This document shows positions 1 to 6,645 of a DNA stretch of 8,863 nucleotides, one piece after another. The notes beneath the pieces are model-generated. The model ran no database searches, was not told where the DNA came from, and saw nothing but the letters and a program-made list of their open reading frames with translations. The position numbers and the translations under genes are program-made. How positions within the stretch are numbered: the first letter of the stretch is position 1; each line of letters begins with the position of its first letter. Origin of the DNA: Bdellovibrionales bacterium. Lineage in GTDB: Bacteria; Bdellovibrionota; Bdellovibrionia; Bdellovibrionales; UBA1609. The stretch is taken from the NCBI GenBank assembly GCA_020434645.1, contig JAGRAK010000066.1:1-8863 (forward strand), read 5' to 3'.

Positions 1-827
1 CGTGGAGAGAGTGGTTAAAGCACGGAACACAAACAGTGCGTGCTAACTCTTGCGGGAGATTTCAGTCGAGCGACAATGGCAATATGATGAGGTCTGCTAA
101 CGCTAGATCTGAATATGGACCATTTTTGCATGAGCAGATACTAGTTGATCTGTATAGAAAGAATTTTCATGTCATCACATCGTATACGCCTGAAGGTCGT
201 ATTAGTAACTTTAGTCATATTGACATTGAGCCTATGCGACCTATTTCTCATGAGTTTGATGTTTTCTGGACAGCCAACGGTAAAAACATAACGCCCGTCA
301 ATTCAAAATCTTTAGTGCGCAGCGACCTTAAAGGCTTTTCGGGTCTTATGACATTACAGGTGAAAGTAGTAGACCCTACAACACTTGTAAAGTCAGAGAG
401 GTTTCGAGATGAGTTGATGACAAAAACACTGACTTGGACTGTTGATTTAAATGAATCTCCGGCTCCTGAGCTGCCGACGCCACCGGCGCCGCCTACTTCA
501 CCTAGCCCTGAGCCGCCGGCGCCACCTGTTACTGAGCCTATTTTTGATCCGGTGGGAAAATTTTGTTCATATAAACATTGGCCTCATGGTGGAGCAGATA
601 GTCTACAAGAAGAACTTTTATATGGTGACAAGGTCACTCGTCATTTAGCGGGCAAAGAATCTACAGAGCCTTGCTCAGCTGGCGCTCAAGGCTCTAAAGT
701 GTATCGGACTTATTTTTCTCAAGTCATTACTTGTAAACTAAACAGCACAAGCTCTGGGGTCATACTTGCGCAAATTTCAAAAAATGAAATTACTGAAGAA
801 GTTGAAAACACATGCAAAATTCCTTAA
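1..827 (+). CDS. Secreted peptidase, C-terminal fragment (M64 / IgA-peptidase-like) with C-terminal four-Cys module; 5' truncated by window edge
   Basis: The frame is open from base 3 to the TAA at 825-827 with no start needed, so the gene almost certainly begins outside the window; the GTG at 36 is only an internal in-frame codon. The visible protein starts with W-R-E-W and contains G-R-F-Q-S-S-D-N-G-N-M-M-R-S followed by Y-G-P-F-x-x-E-Q-I-L. This resembles the conserved stretch downstream of the zinc site in M64 peptidases (fold-defining 'RP/RS...D...MR...FG.v..E.i'), followed by a beta-rich domain with 'FDVFWTANG'. A Pro-rich linker (453-545) leads to a module with four Cys (codons 564, 672, 732 and 813), homologous to two modules in the convergent neighbour. 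The zinc-binding HExxH would lie upstream and is not visible, so the M64 call rests on the downstream pattern only. An extracellular or surface protease is the likely role. Confidence 0.6.
   Translation, partial: WREWLKHGTQTVRANSCGRFQSSDNGNMMRSANARSEYGPFLHEQILVDLYRKNFHVITSYTPEGRISNFSHIDIEPMRPISHEFDVFWTANGKNITPVNSKSLVRSDLKGFSGLMTLQVKVVDPTTLVKSERFRDELMTKTLTWTVDLNESPAPELPTPPAPPTSPSPEPPAPPVTEPIFDPVGKFCSYKHWPHGGADSLQEELLYGDKVTRHLAGKESTEPCSAGAQGSKVYRTYFSQVITCKLNSTSSGVILAQISKNEITEEVENTCKIP
561..824 (+). other. Four-Cys C-terminal module, copy A
   Basis: This is an 88-residue module following a Pro-rich linker. Its pattern is F-C-x-Y-x-x-W-P-x-G, then R-x-L-x-G-x-E, a second Cys, G-x-K, a Q-V-I-x-C third Cys, I-S-x-x-x-I, and a terminal N-T-C-K-x-P. 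It aligns without large gaps to copies B and C in the convergent protease and is closest to copy C (shared F-C-x-Y...W-P, Q-V-I-x-C and N-T-C-K-x-P). The four conserved cysteines suggest two disulfides in an exported domain. A role in binding or anchoring is inferred from its position, not shown. Confidence 0.8.
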
Positions 828-844
828 GGCTTTTTGCATGTGTT
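807..844. repeat. Inverted repeat spanning the overlapping stops of two convergent genes
   Basis: The arms AACACATGCAAAA (807-819) and TTTTGCATGTGTT (832-844) are a perfect 13-bp inverted repeat. Inside them lies the palindrome CCTTAAGG (822-829), separated from the arms by two mismatched pairs. TTAA (824-827) holds the stop codons of both genes, read in opposite directions. The arms encode the homologous N-T-C-K endings of both proteins. The structure could act as a bidirectional terminator (A4 and T4 flank the stem), but the short T run makes that uncertain. Confidence 0.8.
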
Positions 845-2713
845 AGTTAACTCTTTATCAATAAACTCTGCACTAATGGCGATGAGTTTTAGTTCGTCAT
901 TAGTTGGGTTATTTATGCACTTGATGACTTGTCGTTTATATCGGGTGATGGTCTTCTCTCCTGAGCTTCCAGTGGGGCAGGGTTGTGTCAGTGTTTCTCC
1001 AGGCAAATCCCTATTTGTAGTGTGTTCAAGGGGTAGGATGCCTGGGATGGCCGCATAGTGACCCTCTGGCCAATTGTTGTAATTGCAAAAAGGTGTATCA
1101 GCTGGTGGGGCTGGCTCTGCCTCTGGCGGCAGAATCGGTGGAGTAGAACTTTCGCAAGTGTTCGCAATTTCATTTTCAATAATTTCTTTACTAAGAGCTG
1201 TGAGTTTCACACCACCATTTGAAGGGTCGTTAGTGCACTGAATTTTTTGTCTAACAAATTTCACTATTGTTTTTGATCCGCTTTCACTGGCTTCACATTC
1301 TAAGACTTGAGTTTCGCCAGAGAGATCTCGCATGACGACGTCGTTATAGTTGAGCAGTTCAGCCGTTGGGGTGTTGCTCCCGCCACTCCAGTTTGAGTAC
1401 TTGCATGCTGCCTTATTTGTTGGCGGGCTTAGAGGTGGCGCAATGACTGTGTCTTGAGGTGGCGCATCTTTGGAGTTTACATAAATATCAACAGTGGCCA
1501 TGCCGTCTGTATAGGTAAGATAGTCTATACTTGCGTCACCACGTGGCAGTTTGAATTTACTGCCAGGGCTAACCACTTCAATTATGTCGGTGGATGTCCC
1601 ACTTTCTATATGGACATAAAGATCAGACGGGCGAGAAACGTAGTTCTCTTTACTTTTTATAGAAATATAATAGTTTGTCCCGCCTGAATTCACCACAGCG
1701 ATTTGCGTTTGCTTTGGCATAATATCAGGCAGAGCATAATCGACTGGTGCTAAATATAGCTTTTGTGTTTTAGAAACATATTGGGTGGTTTCGGGGTTAT
1801 GTATATCGAGATACATTAATCCAACAGAGTTCAAGCCCACCACTGGTGAGGGGTTACCCATAACTGAAGATTGATCTGCATATTCAATGCCTTTACTGTT
1901 GGCATGCCCTAAGCCTAGAGTGTGACCCAGTTCGTGAACAATTGTTTTAACTCGTCCTTGTGAAGTTAAAGCATGATTGCTGCCGAGCCCGGCAAACCCC
2001 GAGTAACTCACTCCGTTCCAGTAAATAGCAAAGGTCATGTTCACTACATATTTAGTGTTTTGAATATTATTTGCTTTTTGATACTCCACCGCATGTTGTA
2101 CGGCCAGATTTTGACAACCGCCACAAGATTTGTAATCGGCATATGGCATTTCAACTCTGTAAGCGCGAACTTTAAATTTTCTTTTTCCGTGTGAAAATTG
2201 ATTATATAGTCGCTCGATCTCCTTTGCATCTTTGTCGATATTTTCTTGCTTAAATTGCAGGGTGTCGTTTTTAAAAACCATATAGTAGAGGCCAATGTCT
2301 TGATCTCGCTCTTGTTTGTCTGCGACTGGATTTTCAGCTTTATATACCCCTTCTGAACAAGTCCCGCTGCTGTAAGAATTTTTTTCGTTAGTTTTTAAAA
2401 TCTGTAACGACTCGGAAATAGGATTTAATTTGCCCAGAATATTTATTTCTGCATTTAAAGGTATGCGCTTGATATGATCTTCATAGGTCACATCTATTTC
2501 TTCTCCGTTTTGAAGTTCGAAGGCGTAAGATTCAACTGAGTTTTCGCCAGGGTTCTCTAAGACATACATCCGGAGTTTGCCAGAATATATTTGGCCAATA
2601 TTTGAATGCAATTTATTTTCATGGCATGTGATTTGTAATTCATCTGAGGTGACTTCTGTTTTTGAAGTGCACGCAAGAAGTGAGAATAAAAGGCAGATAA
2701 GTAGTATTTTCAT
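824..2713 (-). CDS. Secreted lipoprotein metallopeptidase, metzincin (M11 gametolysin-like), with two C-terminal four-Cys modules
   Basis: This 629-aa protein starts at an ATG preceded by AAAGGAT. Residues 1-15 form a lipoprotein signal peptide ending in the lipobox L-L-A-C (Cys15). A beta-rich N-terminal region (about 20-125) is followed by the catalytic domain. That domain holds a zinc motif H260-E-L-G-H264-T-L-G-L-G-H270, with Glu261 as the expected base, and a Met-turn candidate S-S-V-M-G (Met285). The 'GLGHAN...YAD.SSVMG' context resembles M11 gametolysins, though other metzincins cannot be excluded. A C-G-G-C pair sits at 197-200. Residues 310-415 look like a beta-sandwich. Two four-Cys modules follow (Cys437/473/493/520 and Cys543/579/599/626), each after a Pro-rich linker. 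The gene is convergent with the M64-like gene and overlaps its stop by 4 bp. It is probably a surface-tethered or exported protein-degrading enzyme; the substrate is unknown. Confidence 0.85.
   Translation of the reverse strand: MKILLICLLFSLLACTSKTEVTSDELQITCHENKLHSNIGQIYSGKLRMYVLENPGENSVESYAFELQNGEEIDVTYEDHIKRIPLNAEINILGKLNPISESLQILKTNEKNSYSSGTCSEGVYKAENPVADKQERDQDIGLYYMVFKNDTLQFKQENIDKDAKEIERLYNQFSHGKRKFKVRAYRVEMPYADYKSCGGCQNLAVQHAVEYQKANNIQNTKYVVNMTFAIYWNGVSYSGFAGLGSNHALTSQGRVKTIVHELGHTLGLGHANSKGIEYADQSSVMGNPSPVVGLNSVGLMYLDIHNPETTQYVSKTQKLYLAPVDYALPDIMPKQTQIAVVNSGGTNYYISIKSKENYVSRPSDLYVHIESGTSTDIIEVVSPGSKFKLPRGDASIDYLTYTDGMATVDIYVNSKDAPPQDTVIAPPLSPPTNKAACKYSNWSGGSNTPTAELLNYNDVVMRDLSGETQVLECEASESGSKTIVKFVRQKIQCTNDPSNGGVKLTALSKEIIENEIANTCESSTPPILPPEAEPAPPADTPFCNYNNWPEGHYAAIPGILPLEHTTNRDLPGETLTQPCPTGSSGEKTITRYKRQVIKCINNPTNDELKLIAISAEFIDKELTNTCKKP
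827..1090 (-). other. Four-Cys C-terminal module, copy C
   Basis: Residues 542-629 of the metzincin. It has F-C-N-Y-N-N-W-P-E-G at its start, R-D-L-P-G-E-T, then a Cys followed by P-T-G, R-Q-V-I-K-C, and ends N-T-C-K-K-P. It is the closest relative of copy A in the convergent gene, which suggests that the two gene ends descend from an inverted duplication or a module swap. Confidence 0.8.
1145..1408 (-). other. Four-Cys C-terminal module, copy B
   Basis: Residues 436-523 of the metzincin, separated from copy C by a short Pro/Ala-rich linker (about 523-541). It shares the pattern C-x-Y-x-N-W, R-D-L-S-G-E-T, G-S-K, R-Q-K-I-Q-C and I-A-N-T-C with copies A and C. Tandem copies on flexible linkers are typical of add-on binding domains of secreted enzymes; that role is inferred. 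Confidence 0.8.
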
Positions 2714-2850
2714 ATAAAAACTAATCCTTTATAGCGATTTTTTAATGTTGCAAAAAACCTATCGGACTCGACTTACCGCGAGTTAATAGCCAGACCTTAG
2801 TTCGTGTAATAACTAGACCTTAGGCGTGTAACAGATTTGACACTATGAGT
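2714..2850. other. Intergenic region between murI and the metzincin gene, with a direct repeat and a small stem-loop
   Basis: Both flanking genes read on the - strand, so this is the 3' region of murI and the 5' region of the protease gene. It contains an imperfect direct repeat (AGACCTTAG..CGTGTAA at 2792-2809 and 2815-2831). It also contains a 5-bp inverted repeat, ACTCG/CGAGT (2766-2770 and 2779-2783). Read on the - strand, that stem is followed after 8 nt by a T run, so it might be a weak murI terminator. No convincing promoter hexamer pair was found. Confidence 0.4.
2792..2831. repeat. Imperfect direct repeat upstream of the metzincin gene
   Basis: Two copies of an 17-18 nt unit, AGACCTTAGTTCGTGTAA (2792-2809) and AGACCTTAGGCGTGTAA (2815-2831), start 23 bp apart, which is about two helical turns. 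They lie 79-118 bp upstream of the protease start and could be tandem binding sites for a regulator. Function is not shown by the sequence. Confidence 0.5.
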
Positions 2851-3660
2851 TTAAAATACATCCACAAGCTCAAGCTTCTTAACAGGCATTGGCGCCATGA
2901 TTCTCTGAGCCTGGGCCTGAAAGCTCTCGGAGGTATCGGTGATCATAAAAGAAATATCGCCGGTTAGCCCTGAGTGATTGGGTGCCAGAATATTTTTTTG
3001 AAAATCACTTTCTATTTTTTCAGAAACGGACGCTCCTGAGTCGATAAGTTCAACATTAGGCCCCACTACTTTTCTTATGGCCTCTTTTAGAATGGGGTAG
3101 TGGGTGCAGCCCATAATGAGAGTGTCAATTTTAACAGCCATAAGGGGCGACAAATAGCGATAAATAATTAAATTTGTAATCGGGTCGTCGTCCCACCCTT
3201 CTTCAACAAGTGGCACAAGTAGCGGGCAAGCTTGCTGGTAAATTTTAAACTCTGGGTTTATTTCTTCAAGTCGTGTAACATAATTTCTGCCGGCGACAGT
3301 TGCGCGAGTCGCGATAATTCCGATTAAATTATTTTGTGTCGCACGAGCTGCCGCGCGAGCGCCGGGCTCGATCACATTGTAAATGGGTATGTCAGAAGTT
3401 ATTGCGTGCACGACACTCGATGCTGAGTTGCACGCGACAACTACGGCCTTAACATTTTTAGTTTTTAAAAAGTTAACATTTTGCTCTAAATATTTTGAGA
3501 TTGTTCGTGGAGATTTTGTCCCGTACGGTATTCTCGCTGTATCGCCTAAATAAATAAAATTCTCATGGGGAAAATTTTCACGAAGTGCTTTTAAAACCGT
3601 GAGTCCGCCAAGCCCTGAGTCAAACACCCCGATGGGGCGTTCACTCAAATTGTTATTCAC
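2851..3660 (-). CDS. murI: Glutamate racemase
   Basis: MurI interconverts L- and D-glutamate in the cytoplasm and supplies D-Glu for peptidoglycan. The 269 residues match the usual family length. The N-terminus has I-G-V-F-D-S-G-L-G-G (10-19; Asp14-Ser15) and I-P-Y-G (45-48). The two catalytic cysteines lie in V-A-C-N-S-A-S (Cys77) and G-C-T-H-Y-P-I-L (Cys185). The start is a GTG whose first four bases overlap the preceding guaC stop (GTGA, 3657-3660). A Shine-Dalgarno GGAG lies 7 nt upstream inside the guaC 3' end, so translational coupling to guaC is likely. It is the last gene of a three-gene - strand unit. Nothing appears broken. Confidence 0.97.
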   Translation of the reverse strand: MNNNLSERPIGVFDSGLGGLTVLKALRENFPHENFIYLGDTARIPYGTKSPRTISKYLEQNVNFLKTKNVKAVVVACNSASSVVHAITSDIPIYNVIEPGARAAARATQNNLIGIIATRATVAGRNYVTRLEEINPEFKIYQQACPLLVPLVEEGWDDDPITNLIIYRYLSPLMAVKIDTLIMGCTHYPILKEAIRKVVGPNVELIDSGASVSEKIESDFQKNILAPNHSGLTGDISFMITDTSESFQAQAQRIMAPMPVKKLELVDVF

Positions 3661-4706
3661 GGACGCACTCCATGAGCGCGTGATTCATGGTGACCCATTG
3701 AGGTCATCTCCATAAAAAGTGCTTTTTCACAAATCTCGCTCACTTTAAGTGCGTTAATGTAACTCATGCCTGAGCGAAGGCCGCCAGAGAGTTCTTTTAT
3801 GACGTCACTGACATGACCCTTAATGGCAACATATGTGGCTTCGCCTTCTGGTGCCATGCCTTCAGGCACTTCGCCTCGCCATGAAACCTGAGCCGCTTTA
3901 GAGGCCATTCCGCGGTATTCTTTTTTACCATGTCGAATAGCTCCGGGTGTTTCAAGAGTTCCTGATAAAATTGAACCTAGCATGACTGAATCTGCCCCGC
4001 AGGCAAAAGCTTTTACGATATCGCCTGAAGTTTTAATTCCACCATCAGCGATCAGCGGAACATTCAAATCTTTAGCAACTTCTGCGCAGAGGCTAATGGC
4101 TGTCATTTGAGGCACGCCACAACCGGTGATGACTCGGGTTGTGCACATTGAGCCTGGGCCGATGCCCACTTTAATGGCGTCGGCACCAGCCTCGCATAAA
4201 TCGCGAGCGGCTTGCGGTGTGGCGATATTGCCCGCAATAAGTTCAACATTGGGGTAGGTGTCTTTCATCCACTTCATTGTCTCAAGCATAGAGACCGAGT
4301 GGCCGTGCGCGATATCAATAGTGATCACATTTACTCCACTTGTGATCAGAGCTTGAGCGCGGTCTTTTATGTCGTCATTAACGCCAATGCTTGCACCAAT
4401 ATTTTTGACTCCCGCCTCTTTCATTTTTTCAACTTGAAGAACTTGATCTGAGATCGACATGAACCGATGCAAGATGCCAAAGGCGCCGGCCTTGTTCATG
4501 GCAATCGCCATTTCATACTCAGTGATGGTGTCCATGTTGGCGCTAATGAAAGGCATATTGATATTTATTTTTTTTGTGAGTCTTGTTGTGAGTTCTGGTT
4601 GTTTGCGGCTTCTCACGTCACTTTTCTGAGGTGTAATTAAAACATCGTCATAGGTAAGAGCGCGACCACGATTTTTTACATTTTGCCAATTAAACATGAG
4701 TTCCAT
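3657..4706 (-). CDS. guaC: GMP reductase-like enzyme of the IMPDH/GMPR family, without CBS domains
   Basis: A 349-aa TIM-barrel enzyme. Family landmarks are L-T-Y-D-D-V-L (17-23), the catalytic loop [11 protein letters not shown] with Cys188, and phosphate-binding D-G-G-I-K (221-225). GMP reductase (GMP + NADPH to IMP + ammonia, purine salvage) is favoured over IMP dehydrogenase on four points. The length is close to the 347 aa of E. coli GuaC and there is no CBS insert. The motif is A-N-M-D-T, where dehydrogenases have A-A-M-D-T or P-M-D-T. The flap (267-297) has the short GMPR length. The flap also lacks the Arg-Tyr pair that dehydrogenases use to activate water. The C-terminal H-H-E-S-x-A-H resembles dehydrogenases, so some doubt remains. 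The ATG is chosen because AAAAGGAGAT lies just upstream. It overlaps the upstream membrane-protein gene by 17 bp and murI by 4 bp. Confidence 0.8.
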   Translation of the reverse strand: MELMFNWQNVKNRGRALTYDDVLITPQKSDVRSRKQPELTTRLTKKININMPFISANMDTITEYEMAIAMNKAGAFGILHRFMSISDQVLQVEKMKEAGVKNIGASIGVNDDIKDRAQALITSGVNVITIDIAHGHSVSMLETMKWMKDTYPNVELIAGNIATPQAARDLCEAGADAIKVGIGPGSMCTTRVITGCGVPQMTAISLCAEVAKDLNVPLIADGGIKTSGDIVKAFACGADSVMLGSILSGTLETPGAIRHGKKEYRGMASKAAQVSWRGEVPEGMAPEGEATYVAIKGHVSDVIKELSGGLRSGMSYINALKVSEICEKALFMEMTSMGHHESRAHGVRP

Positions 4707-5394
4707 TTTGATCTCCTTTTGAGAGCTTCATTACTCTTAATTGATAAAGTCTGAACAGTAAAACATTTGTGTATATATTTAACATGAAAAAAAGAAGACT
4801 TGTTGCGACGGCTGGTATCGGATTTGAAAATAACGGAAAAGCTTCTCGTGCGGAGCTTCGTAGTACATCTAGGCCAAATAGTCCCAATATAAAAATAAAA
4901 AGACCAAAGCCAATGCCTTTTACAAGTTGATTGGAGTACTCAAGGGCGTCGCGCTTACCTAAAGAATACTCAGGATCAGCAATGACAACATAGGGTACAA
5001 AAAAGAAACGAATGTATTTAAATATGCCGGGAACAATTAGTAGAAGCGTCCACAAAAGTGTGATGGCTAAAGCTCTGATGCTCTCGATCGTGAGTGGCAT
5101 AACGTGTTTTTGTGAAAAATCCCAGAAGTTACCGGGCGGTGCCTTTCGCTCCAGCTCCATGACTCGTAGTGGCACGAGAAGAGTCAGCACCACAAATTCC
5201 AGCAGTGAGGTCAGGGCTTGGCTAAGTACAGCAAAAATATTTGAACTTTCGGTGCTGCGAGTGAGTTCTATGATTTGCAGGTAGTAATGTTGCAGAAACT
5301 CGCATCCGACAAAGGTTACAGCCAGCACAAGAAGGCTATTTTTCACAACCGGCATGAAAAGTGAGTTTGAATCTTTGAATAATTTAATAATCAT
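4690..5394 (-). CDS. Multi-pass inner-membrane protein of unknown function
   Basis: This 234-aa protein has about five or six hydrophobic segments (roughly 13-34, 54-77, 107-137 with a P-G kink at 122-123, 161-178, 194-217) and a basic C-terminal tail. The stretch L-L-I-V-P-G-I-F-K-Y-I-R-F followed by 'VPYVVIADPEYS...DALEYSNQLVKG' resembles small integral-membrane families such as DUF975 / YciC-like proteins. In those families, a P-G-containing helix is followed by an 'a..S..l.kG' segment. No catalytic residues can be named. Its last codons contain the guaC ribosome-binding site and overlap the guaC start, so it heads the guaC-murI unit. The ribosome-binding site before its own ATG is weak (AAAGATGA). 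It is divergent from tRNA-Leu. Confidence 0.7.
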   Translation of the reverse strand: MIIKLFKDSNSLFMPVVKNSLLVLAVTFVGCEFLQHYYLQIIELTRSTESSNIFAVLSQALTSLLEFVVLTLLVPLRVMELERKAPPGNFWDFSQKHVMPLTIESIRALAITLLWTLLLIVPGIFKYIRFFFVPYVVIADPEYSLGKRDALEYSNQLVKGIGFGLFIFILGLFGLDVLRSSAREAFPLFSNPIPAVATSLLFFMLNIYTNVLLFRLYQLRVMKLSKGDQNGTHV

Positions 5395-5464
5395 ATTTCA
5401 TCTTTTTTGAGTGCAACAGTGAGTCGAGAGTTGTAAAGTTTGCTTCGATTATGGATTCTCGTCA

Positions 5465-5486
5465 ATTCAATAAGTTTTGATTGAAT
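5465..5486. repeat. 7-bp inverted repeat in the divergent region upstream of tRNA-Leu
   Basis: ATTCAAT (5465-5471) and ATTGAAT (5480-5486) are perfect inverted copies with an 8-nt spacer. They lie where the -35 region of a tRNA promoter would be expected. This could be an operator or simply AT-rich symmetry. Confidence 0.4.
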
Positions 5487-5490
5487 GCAA

Positions 5491-5496
5491 TAGAAT
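5491..5496 (+). promoter_or_regulatory. Candidate -10 element of the tRNA-Leu promoter
   Basis: TAGAAT ends 9 nt before the first tRNA base, which would place the transcription start just upstream of the mature 5' end. No good -35 hexamer sits at 16-18 nt, so the call is tentative. Confidence 0.35.
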
Positions 5497-5505
5497 GTAT
5501 GAGAT

Positions 5506-5598
5506 GCCCCGGTGGCGAAATTGGTAGACGCACAGTACTTAAAATCCTGGGATACGTGCATAACGTTCGTGCCGGTTCAAGTCCGGCCCGGGGCACCA
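5506..5598 (+). tRNA. tRNA-Leu (anticodon UAA), CCA encoded
   Basis: This is a class II tRNA. The acceptor stem GCCCCGG (5506-5512) pairs fully with CCGGGGC (5588-5594), followed by discriminator A5595 and CCA. The D stem is GCG/CGC (5515-5517, 5529-5531) with TTGGTAGA in the loop. The anticodon loop CTTAAAA (5538-5544) gives anticodon TAA, reading UUA/UUG. The long variable arm (5550-5570) contains the stem ACGT/ACGT, as expected for Leu. The T arm is GCCGG-TTCAAGT-CCGGC (5571-5587). The anticodon stem CAGTA/TCCTG has one U-C mismatch (5536/5546). The last 22 nt overlap the antisense end of ctaA, whose TGA stop comes from the T-loop TTCA. No terminator is visible after the CCA. Confidence 0.97.
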
Positions 5599-6611
5599 AA
5601 TGTCGGCTTTTGAATTCTAAAGACAAGGTTGCAGAAACCAAGAATGACTAAGACTGCAAAGAACTGGTGAAATACAGCCAGAGGTATTGGCACTGACCAG
5701 AGAATCAGTAAAATTCCAGCTGCCACTTGAATAGTGGCTACACTAATTAAATGCATAAAGACTCTAATAAATTGTCGCCCACCCTGGTAAATAAATGCAG
5801 CCGCTGATCCATATATAAGTAGTAATGTGCTTAATCCGAGCCAGCGATGCACCCATTGAATCATCACGGGGTTGGTAAAAAAATTATTTAAAAATGGAGT
5901 GAATGTCAGAGCTGAATCTGGAAGGTATGAATCTCCCATTTTAGGAAAGGTATTAAAGTAGAGCCCGGCGCGAAAGCCGCTGGTGAGACAGCCATAAAAA
6001 ACTTGGATCGTGATAGCCAAACCCAGTAGTAAAAGTAGAGATCTTTGTGGACTTGTGAGCTCAATAAGTAAGCGTGGTCTACGTTTAGAAAGATAATAGT
6101 AAGCCACAATTAAAGTGGCCACAGCCATAAAATAATGAGTCGCTAGCATAAAAGGGCTCACCATCGGAGCATGATTAAGCCCGCTTTTCACCATGAGCCA
6201 GCCAATGAGGCCTTGGGTGGCGACGAGTAGGGGCAAAGCCAAGACCAGTCGGCCTTCGGCCTGTTTTTTTCGCCATAGCCAGACGCCGGGGATGAGGGCA
6301 AAGAAAAAAATCAGTCGGCCGAGTAGTCGATGCATATACTCCCAGAAAAATATTTTTTTATAATCGGCTAGCTCGAAATGTGAGTTCACTTTTTGGTATT
6401 CTGGGGTGGCCTTGTATTTTTCAAAGTGTTCTTTCCATTCGCTTTCACTTAAGGGCGGCAGAGTGCCCTTGATGGGTTGCCATTCTGTTATAGAAAGTCC
6501 AGATCTTGTGAGCCTTGTCGTTCCGCCAACTGAGATCATAAAAAGAACAAGGAGTATAAAGCCTAAGAGCCAGTAGTTTCTTGCTGCATTATTTTTGTTT
6601 ATTTCTTGCAC
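5577..6611 (-). CDS. ctaA: Haem A synthase, COX15/CtaA type
   Basis: This inner-membrane enzyme oxidises the C8 methyl of haem O to the formyl group of haem A for haem-copper oxidases. The 344-aa protein has about eight membrane helices. Motifs are G-G-x-T-R-L-T-R-S-G-L-S (29-40) with I-T-E-W-Q-P-I-K-G-T-L-P-P, W-E-Y-M-H-R (His94), L-A-T-H-Y (His159), Q-W-V-H-R (His255) and V-F-H-Q (His315). These are the four expected haem-ligand histidines. The N-T-F-P-K-M loop (220-225) is typical of the COX15 class. The start is GTG: the only other codons back to the upstream in-frame stop are not starts, and no strong ribosome-binding site is present. The last six residues (G-A-P-G-R-T) and the stop are encoded by the antisense of tRNA-Leu. 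It is divergent from the oxidase-like operon it presumably serves. Confidence 0.95.
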   Translation of the reverse strand: MQEINKNNAARNYWLLGFILLVLFMISVGGTTRLTRSGLSITEWQPIKGTLPPLSESEWKEHFEKYKATPEYQKVNSHFELADYKKIFFWEYMHRLLGRLIFFFALIPGVWLWRKKQAEGRLVLALPLLVATQGLIGWLMVKSGLNHAPMVSPFMLATHYFMAVATLIVAYYYLSKRRPRLLIELTSPQRSLLLLLGLAITIQVFYGCLTSGFRAGLYFNTFPKMGDSYLPDSALTFTPFLNNFFTNPVMIQWVHRWLGLSTLLLIYGSAAAFIYQGGRQFIRVFMHLISVATIQVAAGILLILWSVPIPLAVFHQFFAVLVILGFCNLVFRIQKPTFGAPGRT

Positions 6612-6645
6612 TTCGAAGGCCCCAGGTTTTTGTTATCATTTTATC

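Noticed and set aside
36..38. GTG as the start of the left-hand protease gene
   Set aside because: The frame stays open upstream to the window edge with family-like sequence (W-R-E-W...), and there is no ribosome-binding site at the GTG; the gene is truncated by the window.
834..1058. Open frame on the + strand inside the metzincin C-terminus
   Set aside because: It is antisense to a gene with clear domains and has no ribosome-binding site or recognisable protein features; a shadow frame.
2766..2783. Strong rho-independent terminator after murI
   Set aside because: The stem is only 5 bp with an 8-nt loop and the T run is 8 nt away, so it was kept only as a weak possibility in the intergenic entry.
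3657..4706. Full IMP dehydrogenase (guaB)
   Set aside because: No CBS insert, no Arg-Tyr flap pair, and A-N-M-D-T in place of A-A-M-D-T; GMP reductase is the better fit.
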